Shown: piece after piece, positions 9,137 to 18,084 of the stretch
How positions within the stretch are numbered: position 1 is the stretch's first letter
How the letters are laid out: each line of letters opens with the position of its first letter
Assembly: GCF_019802345.1 (NCBI RefSeq)
Contig: NZ_JAINDZ010000013.1
Coordinates: forward strand, 59,705-123,704
DNA from: Methylosinus sp. Sm6
GTDB lineage: Bacteria > Pseudomonadota > Alphaproteobacteria > Rhizobiales > Beijerinckiaceae
DNA length: 64,000 nt
Direction of reading: 5' to 3'
Made by a program: the position numbers and the translations under genes
The notes under the pieces: model-generated
The model's database searches: none
Seen by the model: only the letters and a program-made list of their open reading frames with translations
Told to the model about the DNA's origin: nothing

Positions 9137-10567
9137 CTAATCGATCGCTTCGTCGACCGTCGCCGCGTCGAGCGCCGCCGCGAGACGATTCTCTTCGCCG
9201 TAATAGCGGGCGCGCTCCCAAAAGCGCGGACGGCCGATGCCGGTCGAGCGGTGACGCCCGATGATGCGGCCGCTGCTGTCCTCGCCCAGGATTTCGTAGA
9301 TGAACAGATCCTGAAGAGTGACGACGTCGCCCTCCTGCCCCAGCACCTCGGTGATATGGGTGATGCGGCGCGAGCCGTCGCGCAGGCGCGCCGCCTGCAC
9401 GATGATGTCGATCGACGTGACGATCATCTCGCGGATGGTCTTGGCCGGCAGCGAGAAGCCGCCCATGGTTATCATCGATTCCAAGCGCGAGAGCGCCTCG
9501 CGCGGGGAGTTGGCGTGCAGCGTGCCCATCGAGCCGTCGTGGCCCGTGTTCATCGCCTGCAGCAGATCGAAAGCCTCCGGTCCGCGCACCTCGCCGACGA
9601 TGATCCGTTCGGGACGCATGCGCAGACAGTTCTTGACGAGATCGCGCATCGTCACCGCTCCTTGACCCTCGAGATTGGGCGGGCGCGTCTCGAGGCGCAC
9701 CACATGCGGCTGCTGCAATTGCAGCTCGGCCGCGTCCTCGCAGGTGATGACGCGCTCGTCGGCGTCGATGTAATTGGTGAGGCAGTTGAGCAGCGTGGTC
9801 TTGCCCGAGCCGGTGCCGCCGGAGATCAGCACATTGCAGCGCACGCGGCCGATGATCTTCAGCACCTCGCCGCCCTCGGGCGAGATGCTGGCGTAGCGGA
9901 TCAGCTGATCGAGAGTGAGCTTGTCCTTGCGGAACTTGCGGATCGTCAGCGCGGGGCCGTCGATGGCGAGCGGCGGAGCGATGACATTGACGCGCGAGCC
10001 GTCGAGCAGACGCGCGTCGCAGATCGGCGAGGAGTCGTCGACCCGGCGGCCGACCTGGCTCACGATGCGCTGACAAATATTCATCAATTGCGCATTGTCG
10101 CGGAATCTGACGCTGGTCAGCTGAATCTTGCCGCCGACCTCGATATAGGTTTTCGACGCGCCATTGACCATGACGTCGGCGATGTCGTCGCGCATCAGCA
10201 GCGGCTCCAGCGGGCCGTAGCCGAGCACGTCGTTGCAGATGTCCTCGAGCAGATCCTCCTGCTCGGAAATCGACAGCACGACATTCTTGATCGCGACGAT
10301 CTCATGGACGATGTCGCGAATTTCCTCGCGGGCGCTGTCTGGATCGAGCTTGGAGAGCTGAGCGAGGTCGATCGCCTCGATCAGCGCCGCGAAGATCATG
10401 CCCTTGGTGGCGTAATATTGCTCGGACTTGCGCTGCTCGACCGGCGCCGGCGGCGGCGCGGAGGCGACGGGCGCAGGCGCCGCGACCATGGGCTTGGGCG
10501 CAGGCGCCGCCGGCTCGGATGTCCGCTTGCGCGTCTCCGCGCCGACATTGGTACGCTTTCCGAACAT
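9137..10567 (-). CDS. cpaF: CpaF/TadA secretion ATPase of the Flp pilus
   Basis: A 476-residue hexameric GspE-type ATPase that should power pilin export and assembly at the inner membrane. The first 45 residues are a Pro/Ala-rich tether; then come the N-terminal domain and the ATPase core. Visible motifs: Walker A GGTGSGKTT, the Asp box, Walker B region RPERIIVGEVRGPEAFDLLQ and the His box MGTLHANSPREALSRLE. These are typical of the bifunctional TadA/CpaF ATPases rather than of PilB/PilT. It sits between cpaE (30 bases upstream) and tadB (15 bases downstream), the standard order. Confidence 0.96.
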   Translation of the reverse strand: MFGKRTNVGAETRKRTSEPAAPAPKPMVAAPAPVASAPPPAPVEQRKSEQYYATKGMIFAALIEAIDLAQLSKLDPDSAREEIRDIVHEIVAIKNVVLSISEQEDLLEDICNDVLGYGPLEPLLMRDDIADVMVNGASKTYIEVGGKIQLTSVRFRDNAQLMNICQRIVSQVGRRVDDSSPICDARLLDGSRVNVIAPPLAIDGPALTIRKFRKDKLTLDQLIRYASISPEGGEVLKIIGRVRCNVLISGGTGSGKTTLLNCLTNYIDADERVITCEDAAELQLQQPHVVRLETRPPNLEGQGAVTMRDLVKNCLRMRPERIIVGEVRGPEAFDLLQAMNTGHDGSMGTLHANSPREALSRLESMITMGGFSLPAKTIREMIVTSIDIIVQAARLRDGSRRITHITEVLGQEGDVVTLQDLFIYEILGEDSSGRIIGRHRSTGIGRPRFWERARYYGEENRLAAALDAATVDEAID

Positions 10568-10597
10568 TCCCGGCTCCCCGTCTCCTGGCGCCGCGCG

Positions 10598-11851
10598 TCA
10601 GCCGGCGCGCTTGCGAGAAAATCGCTCGATGAGTGGCGCGAGCAGGCTCGCCTTGGCCTTTCGCAATCCCGTGCGCCCCATCAGCTCGCGTCCGAGAGAG
10701 TCGAAGGATTCGACGATCTTCGATCCCGGCTCGACCTCGGCGATCATCTGCCCGTTATTGGCGGCGGAGCCGAACAGCTTGGGCTCGAACGGGATCACCG
10801 TGGCGAGGTCGATCTCTATGGCCTTGGCGAAATCGGCGGGCGATATCTCGGGCCGGCGCTGCACGCCGACCGTGTTGAGAATGACCCTCGGCGCCGCGTC
10901 GTTGCGCCGCGCCTGCCGCAGCGCGTCGAGAAGCGTCTTGGTGTTGCGCAGGCTCGCGAGATCGGGCGCGGCGACGATCGCCACCTGATCGGCGCCGACC
11001 AGCACGCGCTTCGTCCACGCCGACCATTGGTGAGGAACGTCGAGAACCGTGCAGGGAGAGGTGGACCGCAGCACGTCGATGATCGCATCGAAGGCCGATT
11101 CCGGCAGATCGTAGAGTCGCTCGATCGTCGCGGGCGCGGCGAGCAGGCTGAGCTGATCGCTGCATTTGGACAATAGACGATCGACGAGATTGGCGTCGAC
11201 GCGGTCGGGCGCGAACACCGCCTCGGCGACGCCTTGCGGCGGATCCTGGTTGAAATCGAGACCCGCCGTGCCGAAGGGGAGATCGAGATCGGCGATCACC
11301 GTCTGCATCTGCAGGCCCCGCGCGATCGACCAGCCGAGATTATGGGCGATGCAGGACGCGCCGACGCCGCCCTTGGCGCCGACGACCGCGATGATGCGCC
11401 CGAGGGTTTCGGCCGCGACGGAATAGAGCTCGGAAAGTCTCGCGATGAAGCCGAGAGTGTCGAGCGGAGCGACCACATAATCGCTGACGCCGCGAGCGAT
11501 CAGATCACGGTACAGCGCGATGTCGTTCTCGTGCCCGATCACGACGACCTTGGTGCCCGAATCGCAGAATTCGGCCAGCGATTCGAGCTGGCCGATCAGC
11601 TGGCGGCGATCGCCGAGCGTCTCCAGCACGATGAGATTGGGCGTCGGCGCGCCGCGAAACGCCTCGATGGCCGCGGCGACGCCGCCCATGTGAACCTTCA
11701 CATGCGTCTTGTCCATGCGGCGGTCGACGGCCGCCGCATTCATCACGGCCACGCAGTCCTGCGTCTCGCAGAAGGCCTGCACGGAAACGCGGGGCAAAGG
11801 GGCGATCTGCGGCGCGGTTCCGCCGCTCGCCGCGCCGGCGTCACTGGTCAT
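10598..11851 (-). CDS. cpaE: CpaE/TadZ, polar localisation ATPase-like protein
   Basis: A 417-residue MinD/ParA-like protein with an N-terminal receiver-like domain (about residues 25-135) and a C-terminal P-loop domain. The deviant Walker A reads VVGAKGGVGASCIAHNLGWS; the Walker B region is TVIADLDLPFGTAGLDF. CpaE/TadZ marks the pole and recruits the pilus machine. I chose the ATG at 11851, which follows GGGAGG and overlaps the cpaD stop (TGATG), indicating translational coupling. The receiver-like domain lacks an obvious phospho-acceptor context, as is common in CpaE, so it is probably not phosphorylated. Confidence 0.93.
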   Translation of the reverse strand: MTSDAGAASGGTAPQIAPLPRVSVQAFCETQDCVAVMNAAAVDRRMDKTHVKVHMGGVAAAIEAFRGAPTPNLIVLETLGDRRQLIGQLESLAEFCDSGTKVVVIGHENDIALYRDLIARGVSDYVVAPLDTLGFIARLSELYSVAAETLGRIIAVVGAKGGVGASCIAHNLGWSIARGLQMQTVIADLDLPFGTAGLDFNQDPPQGVAEAVFAPDRVDANLVDRLLSKCSDQLSLLAAPATIERLYDLPESAFDAIIDVLRSTSPCTVLDVPHQWSAWTKRVLVGADQVAIVAAPDLASLRNTKTLLDALRQARRNDAAPRVILNTVGVQRRPEISPADFAKAIEIDLATVIPFEPKLFGSAANNGQMIAEVEPGSKIVESFDSLGRELMGRTGLRKAKASLLAPLIERFSRKRAG

Positions 11852-12591
11852 CAATCGCCTCCCACCGAGCTGATATTCGTGCCCTTGACCGTCCATTTGG
11901 TCGACGGATCCATGCCCGCGCGCACCTTGTTCAGCGAGCGCATGCGCGATTCGATATCGGCCGGCGTCTCGCCGCGCGGGGCGGCGAGATCGCGCGGGTC
12001 ATCGATCTGCGCGGCGAGCGTCGCCTGATTGGCGCAGCCGAAATTCCAATGCGTGTCGTTGTTCCAGCCTTTGAGCGAGCTCGCCGAGGCGAGATCCTCC
12101 GGCCATTCGCCGCAACGGCCCGCGACCTTGGCCTTGATCCCCTGGAACGACAGCCGCACGGGCGCGGCGAGATCGGCGTCGCTCACCGGATAGGAGCCGA
12201 CATAGACCGAGCCGGCGACGCCGGATTCGGCGAGCTGTCGCCGCACGGCGTCGACGCCCGCGCGCGCCGCCGCAGGATCACGCGCGCCAGCCGGCGCGAG
12301 CAGCGTGATCTGTCCATGGCCGATCCGCCGATAGCGTTGCACGAAGGACTGGATTCGGTCGACAGTCCCCTGATCGAGCCTCTGTGTGGGAAAGACATCG
12401 ATGGCGGTGGTCGCGTCGGCGAGCACGACCGGATGACGGTCGCGGTAATCGTGAACGACCGAGGGCGGCGGCAGCACCTTGTTGACGCCGCAGCCGGCGA
12501 GCGGCGCCGCCACTGCCGCGGCGCAGCCGGCGCGAGCGCAGAGCGCGGCAAGGCGCGCGGCGATCGTCGCTCTCTTGGATCGCATAGACAT
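11851..12591 (-). CDS. cpaD: CpaD pilus assembly lipoprotein
   Basis: A 246-residue CpaD-family protein. The N-terminus is basic and then hydrophobic, ending in APLAGC, a lipobox, so it is likely an outer-membrane lipoprotein. The body contains a peptidoglycan-binding-like OmpA-type fold segment (RIQSFVQRYRRIGHGQITLL and the following SGVAGSVYVGSYPV) and the family's NFGCANQATLAAQIDDPRDL motif near residue 190. It is thought to help the CpaC secretin assemble. It lies between cpaC and cpaE and shares one base with the cpaE start. Confidence 0.9.
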   Translation of the reverse strand: MSMRSKRATIAARLAALCARAGCAAAVAAPLAGCGVNKVLPPPSVVHDYRDRHPVVLADATTAIDVFPTQRLDQGTVDRIQSFVQRYRRIGHGQITLLAPAGARDPAAARAGVDAVRRQLAESGVAGSVYVGSYPVSDADLAAPVRLSFQGIKAKVAGRCGEWPEDLASASSLKGWNNDTHWNFGCANQATLAAQIDDPRDLAAPRGETPADIESRMRSLNKVRAGMDPSTKWTVKGTNISSVGGD

Positions 12592-12614
12592 ATGAGCCGC
12601 TCCTCGCTTGGCGC

Positions 12615-14066
12615 TCAGTCCTGAATGAAGCCGATGCGGCCCTTGAGCTGGGGAGCCGCCTGCGGATGTTGGGGATTGGCGTAGAGCCGGTTGACGCGGC
12701 CGAGCAGCCAGGCCTGCGGATCGCTCGCGTCGGAGAAGCCGTCGTCGGGCCGCGTCACGTCACGCGCCGCGAGCGCGCGGGCGATGTAGGGCGTGACGAC
12801 AATGAGCAGCTCCGTCTCGTTGCGCTGATAATCGCGCGAGCGGAACAGCGCGCCGAGGACCGGAAGATTGATGAGGCCCGGCAGTCCGTTGATCGCCTGA
12901 TCCGACTTCTGCGTCAAAAGGCCGGCCGTGGCGATCGAGCCACCGGAGGGAAGTTCGACGCTGGTCTCGTTCTTGCGCGTCTTGAAGCCCGGAACGGTGA
13001 CGCCATTGTAGGACTGAGCCGCCTGATAATCGATCTCCGTCACCTCGGTGGCGAGATGCAGCAGGATGCGTCCCTGCGCGAGCACGACCGGGGTGAAGTT
13101 CAGCGACACGCCATAAGGCTTGAACACGATGCCGACGGAAGAGCAGACGGTCGAGCCGGCGATGCAGCTGCTATTGCCCGGCACCGCGATCTCGCCGCCG
13201 ACGGTGAATTTCGCACTCTCGCCCGAGATGGCGGTGACCGTCGGCTCGGCGAGCACGCGCGAGACGCCGTAGCGCTCATAGGCCTGCAAGGTCGTCGTCG
13301 CGCCGTTGTTGCCGTTGATCGTCAGCGCGCTCGCTGTCAGCGTGGAGTTGACGGAGAAGGGGTTGCTCTGCACGAGTTGGCCCCAGCCGCCTTTCAAGAT
13401 GGTCTCGCCGCCGCTCTGGGCGGAGATGCCGAGCTGCTTGAGCACGCGCCGCTGCACTTCGGCGACGGTGACCTTCAACATCACCTGGTCCTGCGTGCGG
13501 ATGACGAGCGCGTTGACGACGAGTCCGTCGGCGGCGGAGCCGGAGCCCTGCGCCGAGGCCGAGCGCGCGGCGAAGCCCTTGGCGATGTCGACGGCGCGCT
13601 GCGCCTCGGAGGCGGAGTCGACAGTCCCCGTCAGAATGATCGAGTCATTGACGGTGCGCGCGGAAATATTCGAATTGGGCAGGGCCGCGCGCAGCAGCGG
13701 GGCGAGCTCGCCGACGTCGCGGCCGATGCTGATTTCGAGATTGGCGATCTGCCGGCCGCTGCGGTCGATCGCGAAGATCGTCGTCTGGCCGGTGTCGACG
13801 CCCATGATGTAGAGCTTGCGGGTCGAGCGCACGACGGCGTTGGCGACCTTGGGATTGCCGACGACGATCTCCGCCGCGTCGGCCGGCAGGTCGACGATGA
13901 TCGACTTGCCGACGCCCATCGCGACTCGCCGCGACATGATCGCGTCGGACTCCGATTCGATGCCGAAGCTCTGCGGCGCCGCCCGAGCGGGAAGCGCTCC
14001 CGCGCCGACGAGCGCCAGGGACGCGGCGGCGAGGGTGAGGATGAGGTGACGTCTCGGGCTGGTCAT
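12615..14066 (-). CDS. cpaC: CpaC/RcpA outer-membrane secretin of the Flp pilus
   Basis: A 483-residue secretin. After a signal peptide ending near ALPARAAPQ comes the pilus-assembly N-terminal domain (IIVDLPADAAEIVVGNPKVA), then a BON-like domain (residues about 110-175) and the secretin core with the conserved YERYGVSRVLAEPTVTAISG, VGGEIAVPG and LPGLINLPVLGALFRSRDYQ. The start at 14066 follows GAGGAG by eight bases; an upstream ATG at 14093 would add nine basic residues. The protein should form the outer-membrane channel for the pilus. The N-terminal domain is closely related to the stand-alone protein encoded at 18317 on the other strand. Confidence 0.95.
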   Translation of the reverse strand: MTSPRRHLILTLAAASLALVGAGALPARAAPQSFGIESESDAIMSRRVAMGVGKSIIVDLPADAAEIVVGNPKVANAVVRSTRKLYIMGVDTGQTTIFAIDRSGRQIANLEISIGRDVGELAPLLRAALPNSNISARTVNDSIILTGTVDSASEAQRAVDIAKGFAARSASAQGSGSAADGLVVNALVIRTQDQVMLKVTVAEVQRRVLKQLGISAQSGGETILKGGWGQLVQSNPFSVNSTLTASALTINGNNGATTTLQAYERYGVSRVLAEPTVTAISGESAKFTVGGEIAVPGNSSCIAGSTVCSSVGIVFKPYGVSLNFTPVVLAQGRILLHLATEVTEIDYQAAQSYNGVTVPGFKTRKNETSVELPSGGSIATAGLLTQKSDQAINGLPGLINLPVLGALFRSRDYQRNETELLIVVTPYIARALAARDVTRPDDGFSDASDPQAWLLGRVNRLYANPQHPQAAPQLKGRIGFIQD

Positions 14067-14124
14067 GCGCGCCGCTCCTCGTCGAATGTGCATTGCATCG
14101 CCTCTTTCTTCGGTGCGGCGCGCG

Positions 14125-14916
14125 TCATCTCGCGCGCATGGTGGACGTCACGCCGAAGCGCACGATCGTCAGCGGGTCGTCGGCGGCCGGCGCCGCCTGC
14201 GGCTTCTCCTCCGCGAGCGCGTCGGCGATCGGCCGCAGCATCAGCGCGAGCTGCCCCGAGCGCTGCGCGAGAATGACGATCTCGGCCTGGCGCGGCTCGA
14301 GGTCGAGCGTCGCGGTCGCGCCGGTGAGAACCGCTTCGCCGTTCTTGGTCTCGAACACCGGGCCCATGGCGAGGACGCGCACATTGCGCAGGATCACTTC
14401 GGAGTTCATGTCGGAGCCGATCTGCCCGCCCTGGTCGGGGTCGCGATACAAGCGGATGACGTCGACATGATCATTGGGCAGGATGAATCCGCCTGCCGTC
14501 GTATTGGGCGACACGTCGATCGCGACGGCGCGCCGGCCCGAGGAGAGCATGGTGGACATCAGCCCGGGGGTCTGGCCCTTGACGAGCCGCTCGCGGCGGA
14601 TCGGCTCGCCATTGGCGATCGGGCTGCGCACGAATGCGCCTTGGAGATCTTTCTTGATCTCCGGCGATTCGCTCTTGCGCAAAACGCCGTGCGGCACGGC
14701 GTTGATCGGCCATTCGAGCCAGTTCGTGTCCGCTTCGGCCAGCGCCGCGCCATAGGGAAGGTCGCGGGCGGCGACGAGCACCTGATCGGTTCGCGCCGGC
14801 GGCGGCGCAACGGCTTGCATCGGCTCCTGCTGCGGCGGATCGGCGTTCAGCATGACGAAAGCTCCGCCGCCCGCGATAATGGCGACGCCGAGGACAGCGA
14901 TCTGGGCTTTGTTCAT
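14125..14916 (-). CDS. cpaB: CpaB/RcpC pilus assembly protein
   Basis: A 263-residue periplasmic protein anchored by an N-terminal helix (QIAVLGVAIIAGGGAFVML). An SAF domain follows (about residues 44-110: VLVAARDLPYGAALAEADTN ... GEPIRRERL), then the RcpC beta-clip region with SSGRRAVAIDVSPNTTAGGF and PNDHVDVIRLYRDP. CpaB/RcpC is thought to gate or stabilise the secretin through peptidoglycan contacts. It lies between the orphan membrane protein gene (downstream gene cpaC follows after 58 bases). The Pro/Gln-rich linker after the membrane anchor is ordinary for the family. Confidence 0.93.
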   Translation of the reverse strand: MNKAQIAVLGVAIIAGGGAFVMLNADPPQQEPMQAVAPPPARTDQVLVAARDLPYGAALAEADTNWLEWPINAVPHGVLRKSESPEIKKDLQGAFVRSPIANGEPIRRERLVKGQTPGLMSTMLSSGRRAVAIDVSPNTTAGGFILPNDHVDVIRLYRDPDQGGQIGSDMNSEVILRNVRVLAMGPVFETKNGEAVLTGATATLDLEPRQAEIVILAQRSGQLALMLRPIADALAEEKPQAAPAADDPLTIVRFGVTSTMRAR

Positions 14917-14985
14917 TGCGTGCTTCCCAACTCTCCAGCTCGAACGGAGCGTTGGCGATTGAAGCGGACAAACGTCAAATTATGG

Positions 14986-16935
14986 TTAATCGCTCGTTAC
15001 GCGCGCGCAAGAATAGATAGCGAGGAGATCGAGGCCGATCATAGGCCCCTCGTTCGGACCGAAGGCGAAGCGCCGGCCCGGCGCCCGCCAGACCGTCGCG
15101 CCGGCGGCCGCGCTCTCCGAGGGAATGGGCGCGATGAGCCAAGCCGGCGCATCCGGGCGCGCGCAGAATCGCTCGCGTTTATCCGTCGAAATGTCGGGAT
15201 AGATCGGATCCGGCTTGGAGAGCGTGCGCGAGATCGTGCCGCCGTCGGCGATCCAGCCCTGATCGATCAGCGCCTGCATGCGCTCGAACCAGGTGAGCGT
15301 CAGCTCGCGCGAGAAGATGATCCCCATGCCCTGCACGCCCGCCGCCCAATTGGGACGGCCCGCCCAATACCAGGCCTCCTGATTGCCGCCGAGCCACAAA
15401 ACCGGCCCGGGCCGCGCGGACAGAATGTCGACGAGCGCGCTCTGGCGGCCGGAGCGAACGAGCGACATGCGAAATGTGTCCCACTCCTGCCGCCAGCTCG
15501 CGGCGACGAGGAGACAGAAGGCCGCGCTCGCCGCCGCCGACACGCGCGGGGAAACGCGGAACGGCGGACGCGAGGCGAGATAGACGCCGAGCAATGCGAT
15601 CGGCACGGCGAACACATGTCCGTCGAGCATGAGCCAATAGGGCGGCGGCCGCGCGCCCGCCGGCGCGGCGGCGGTGAACGCCGCGGCGAGGCGATAATTC
15701 GCCACGATCTCGAACAGCGAGAGCAGGCCGACGCCGATCCACAGCCAGCGGCCCGCCGCTCCCTCGGCGAAGCGGGAAAGATCGACGCGCGCGCAGCGCA
15801 GCGCGAGGGCGAGACCCGCGAGGAGCGCGCCCGCGGCGCTCGAGTCGATGAGCCAGGAGAGAGCGAGCAGCGCGAATATAATTCGCGAGGCCGGTCCTTC
15901 GCGCCATAGCGCGAGGCCGCAGAGGGCGAAGCCGGCCGCGGCCGCGAGCGCCAGCAGCCATCCCGCGCGCCAGGGCTGCGCCTGCACGATCAGCAGCAGC
16001 GGATAGAGATCGCCGAGGACGAGAGTGAGCGCCATCGCCGCCACGGCGACGACGAGAATCGAAACGAAAAGGCGCCGCGTCGCCCCTCGCGTAACGACGG
16101 CGGCGAGCGCGACGGTCGCGCCGCGCTGCGCCATCAGCTGCCAGACGCGCTCGGGCCAGGTGGTCGGGAACAGATAATCATCGGGACCGCGCAGCATGGC
16201 CAGCCATTGCGCATCGATCGGCGTCGTCAGCCGGTCGAGAACCGGCGCGCCGAGCAGGGCCGCGCCGACGAGCAGCACGGCGCCGGCGAAGCCGGCGATG
16301 AGCCAACGCCGGTCCGAAGCGCCATGAAAGACGACAATCGCGCCGACCCCGGCGAGCGCCATCACCGGATGCAGCAGCGCGGCGAGCGCAGCGAATAGTG
16401 CAGCGAGCGCGGCGCGGCCGCAGAGAGTCGCGGCGAGCGCAGCGAGCACGGCGGCCTCGGCGAAGACGCGCGGCGTCGCGACCGGCTCGCCGAAATAGAT
16501 GGTGGCGTGCGAATTATAAGTGGCGGAAAAGCCCGCGCAGGCGAGCACGACGGCGACGGCCTTCTCGCGTCCCGCGAGAAGGCGCGCCAGCACGACGAGC
16601 GCGGCGGACCAGAGCAGGAGGCCGGACGCCGCGACGACGAGCGCGGCGCGCTCGGCGCCGAGCGACGCGACGAGGGGGCGCAGCAGCGCCGGAAACAGGC
16701 TGAACCGCATCTGGCCGTCGAGCCGCCACATGGGATCCTGTCCGATCCCCTGCGGATCGAGCGCCGCCAGCGCCCCGCCCATATAGAGCACCGAATCGCC
16801 GACGATTCCCGTATAGGGCCGCAACAGCGCGATGCAGGCGACGAGCGCCGCGCAAGCCGCCGCACGCCGGAAGGATTGCGCCACAGGCGGGCTCGGGAGC
16901 GATGATTGCGCCGGGGCGAGCACCGGACCGCTCAC
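14986..16935 (-). CDS. Unassigned polytopic membrane protein inside the cpa operon
   Basis: About 649 residues with around a dozen hydrophobic helices over the first 480 residues and a soluble C-terminal domain of about 170 residues. I placed the start at a GTG at 16935 that overlaps the cpaA stop in GTGA, so translation is probably coupled to cpaA. The first loop reads YTGIVGDSVLYMGGALAALD, an acidic loop after helix 1; a later helix has AALLHPVMALAGVGAIVV. That arrangement is reminiscent of GT-C glycosyltransferases, but no firm signature is visible, so this is only a hypothesis. The C-terminal part (GPVLWLGGNQEAWYWAGRP) is Trp-rich. Such a gene is not one of the canonical cpa set. Codon use is like its neighbours. 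Confidence 0.75.
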   Translation of the reverse strand: MSGPVLAPAQSSLPSPPVAQSFRRAAACAALVACIALLRPYTGIVGDSVLYMGGALAALDPQGIGQDPMWRLDGQMRFSLFPALLRPLVASLGAERAALVVAASGLLLWSAALVVLARLLAGREKAVAVVLACAGFSATYNSHATIYFGEPVATPRVFAEAAVLAALAATLCGRAALAALFAALAALLHPVMALAGVGAIVVFHGASDRRWLIAGFAGAVLLVGAALLGAPVLDRLTTPIDAQWLAMLRGPDDYLFPTTWPERVWQLMAQRGATVALAAVVTRGATRRLFVSILVVAVAAMALTLVLGDLYPLLLIVQAQPWRAGWLLALAAAAGFALCGLALWREGPASRIIFALLALSWLIDSSAAGALLAGLALALRCARVDLSRFAEGAAGRWLWIGVGLLSLFEIVANYRLAAAFTAAAPAGARPPPYWLMLDGHVFAVPIALLGVYLASRPPFRVSPRVSAAASAAFCLLVAASWRQEWDTFRMSLVRSGRQSALVDILSARPGPVLWLGGNQEAWYWAGRPNWAAGVQGMGIIFSRELTLTWFERMQALIDQGWIADGGTISRTLSKPDPIYPDISTDKRERFCARPDAPAWLIAPIPSESAAAGATVWRAPGRRFAFGPNEGPMIGLDLLAIYSCARVTSD

Positions 16936-17435
16936 GCGCCGACGAGCAGCGTCCACACCCGGGACTGCGGATAGATCAGCAGTCCGCCGATGGCGAGCGC
17001 GATTCCATAGGGCACTCCCGCCATCTTGTCGCAAAGATGCGCAAAGCGCGGCGAGCTCGCCACAACGGGCGGCTCGCGCCGACGCAGCTCGAGAATGACG
17101 AGGGTCAGCACGCCGCCGATGAGCGAGGCGGCCAATCCATAATCGAGCAGATGATCCCAGCCGAGCCACAAGGCCGTGGCCGAAGCGAGCTTGGCGTCGC
17201 CGCCGCCGATCCAGCCGAGCTGGAACATCGCGAAAGTGGCGACGAGCATGGCGAGCCCGCAACTCGCATGCGCGAGCGCGCTCGCGAGCGGCATCTGCGT
17301 GTAGGCGGCGAGCGCGGCGAAAATGCCGACCAGCGCGATCGACACGCGATTGGGGATCGTCATGGTGAAGAGATCGGTGAAGGCCGCGAACACCATGAGA
17401 GTCGGAAACAGGACCAGCGCGACGGCTTCGATCAT
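16932..17435 (-). CDS. cpaA: CpaA/TadV prepilin peptidase (A24 family)
   Basis: A 167-residue inner-membrane aspartyl protease that should cleave the Flp prepilins. Both catalytic Asp motifs of the family are present: FTDLFTMTIPN near residue 20 and GWIGGGDAKLASA near residue 78, in about five helices. It lacks the N-terminal methylase domain of PilD-type enzymes, as CpaA/TadV proteins do. It is the first gene after the two flp pilin genes and overlaps the next gene by four bases (GTGA). Confidence 0.93.
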   Translation of the reverse strand: MIEAVALVLFPTLMVFAAFTDLFTMTIPNRVSIALVGIFAALAAYTQMPLASALAHASCGLAMLVATFAMFQLGWIGGGDAKLASATALWLGWDHLLDYGLAASLIGGVLTLVILELRRREPPVVASSPRFAHLCDKMAGVPYGIALAIGGLLIYPQSRVWTLLVGA

Positions 17436-17550
17436 GTGTGTCGTTCCTGTTCGCTACGACGCAGCGGCGCGCGCGATGACGAGGCTGAAGCTCGGGCAAG
17501 AAGGTTGACGGAGCGTTAACGAGGCCTCGAGCAGACTTGTGGCCAAACGA

Positions 17551-17576
17551 AAGGAGCGGCCCGAGAGCCGCTCCTT
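17551..17576 (-). terminator. Hairpin between flp pilin and cpaA
   Basis: A perfect 10-base inverted repeat (arms 17551-17560 and 17567-17576, six-base loop) lies 30 bases after the pilin stop. On the minus strand it is followed by a short mixed T tract (TTCGTTT). It could be a partial terminator or a 3' stability hairpin that lets the pilin be made in excess over the assembly genes. Confidence 0.55.
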
Positions 17577-17602
17577 CGGTGGCCGCTCACGACGCCGGCG
17601 TC

Positions 17603-18052
17603 CGATCAGGTCAGATTCTTGGCGATCTTGTCGAAGGTGTTCGACAGATTGCTGCCGACCAGCCTCACGGCGACGATGATGATCACCGAGATCAGCGCGC
17701 CGATCAGGCCGTATTCGATGGCCGTCGCGCCAGACTCGTTTTTGATGAAAGAGGCAAAAATATTCTTCATGGCGGGCTTTCTCCTATTCGGGGTGGCGAC
17801 GGAGCAAAGAGATATGATCCGCGCCGCTGTTAGCGACAGACACATAGATGATCGACCATTGCCGAGCGCTCTCTATGGCGTCGCGATCGCGAGCCGCAGC
17901 GGCTTCGGCGCCGCGGCGATCAGGTCAGATTCTTGGCGATCTTGTCGAAGGTGTTCGACAGATTGCTGCCGACCAGCCTCACGGCGACGATGATGATGAC
18001 CGAGATCAGCGCGCCGATCAGGCCATATTCGATGGCCGTCGCGCCGGATTCG
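17603..18052 (-). repeat. Direct duplication covering the mature pilin coding sequence
   Basis: Positions 17603-17738 and 17917-18052 are direct copies of about 136 bases at an offset of 314, with four differences that I can count, all silent. The match starts a few bases beyond the pilin stop codons and ends where the mature pilin begins, so leaders and upstream regions are not shared. Confidence 0.9.
17606..17770 (-). CDS. flp: Flp/Fap-type pilin (copy 1)
   Basis: A 54-residue prepilin with the class IVb Flp signature: leader MKNIFASFIKNESG, then the cleavage site before ATAIEYGLIGALISVIIIVA, with the Glu-Tyr pair expected at mature positions 5 and 6. CpaA would cleave after the Gly. The mature part is 40 residues long, with one hydrophobic helix and a polar tail. 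The start follows AGGAG. The mature sequence is identical to that of the second pilin gene 314 bases away, while the leader differs. Confidence 0.95.
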   Translation of the reverse strand: MKNIFASFIKNESGATAIEYGLIGALISVIIIVAVRLVGSNLSNTFDKIAKNLT

Positions 18053-18084
18053 CTCCCGACGAAGCGGGCGATCATGGATTTCAT
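17920..18084 (-). CDS. flp: Flp/Fap-type pilin (copy 2)
   Basis: A 54-residue prepilin with leader MKSMIARFVGSESG and then the same mature 40-residue protein as copy 1, beginning ATAIEYGLIGAL. The start at 18084 follows AGGAG; an upstream ATG at 18105 would add seven residues but has a poorer context. It is the first gene of the minus-strand pilus locus; copy 1, cpaA and the assembly genes lie downstream. Having two copies with identical mature parts suggests recent duplication or ongoing gene conversion. Confidence 0.95.
   Translation of the reverse strand: MKSMIARFVGSESGATAIEYGLIGALISVIIIVAVRLVGSNLSNTFDKIAKNLT

Noticed and set aside
8151..10076. A TadB protein of 641 residues
   Set aside because: The extra upstream part is an Arg-rich out-of-frame reading of cpaF; a GTG with a good ribosome site at 9122 gives the normal TadB length.
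15000..17499. An 837-residue version of the orphan membrane protein
   Set aside because: The first 188 residues would be an out-of-frame reading of cpaA; the GTG overlapping the cpaA stop gives a membrane protein from its first residues.
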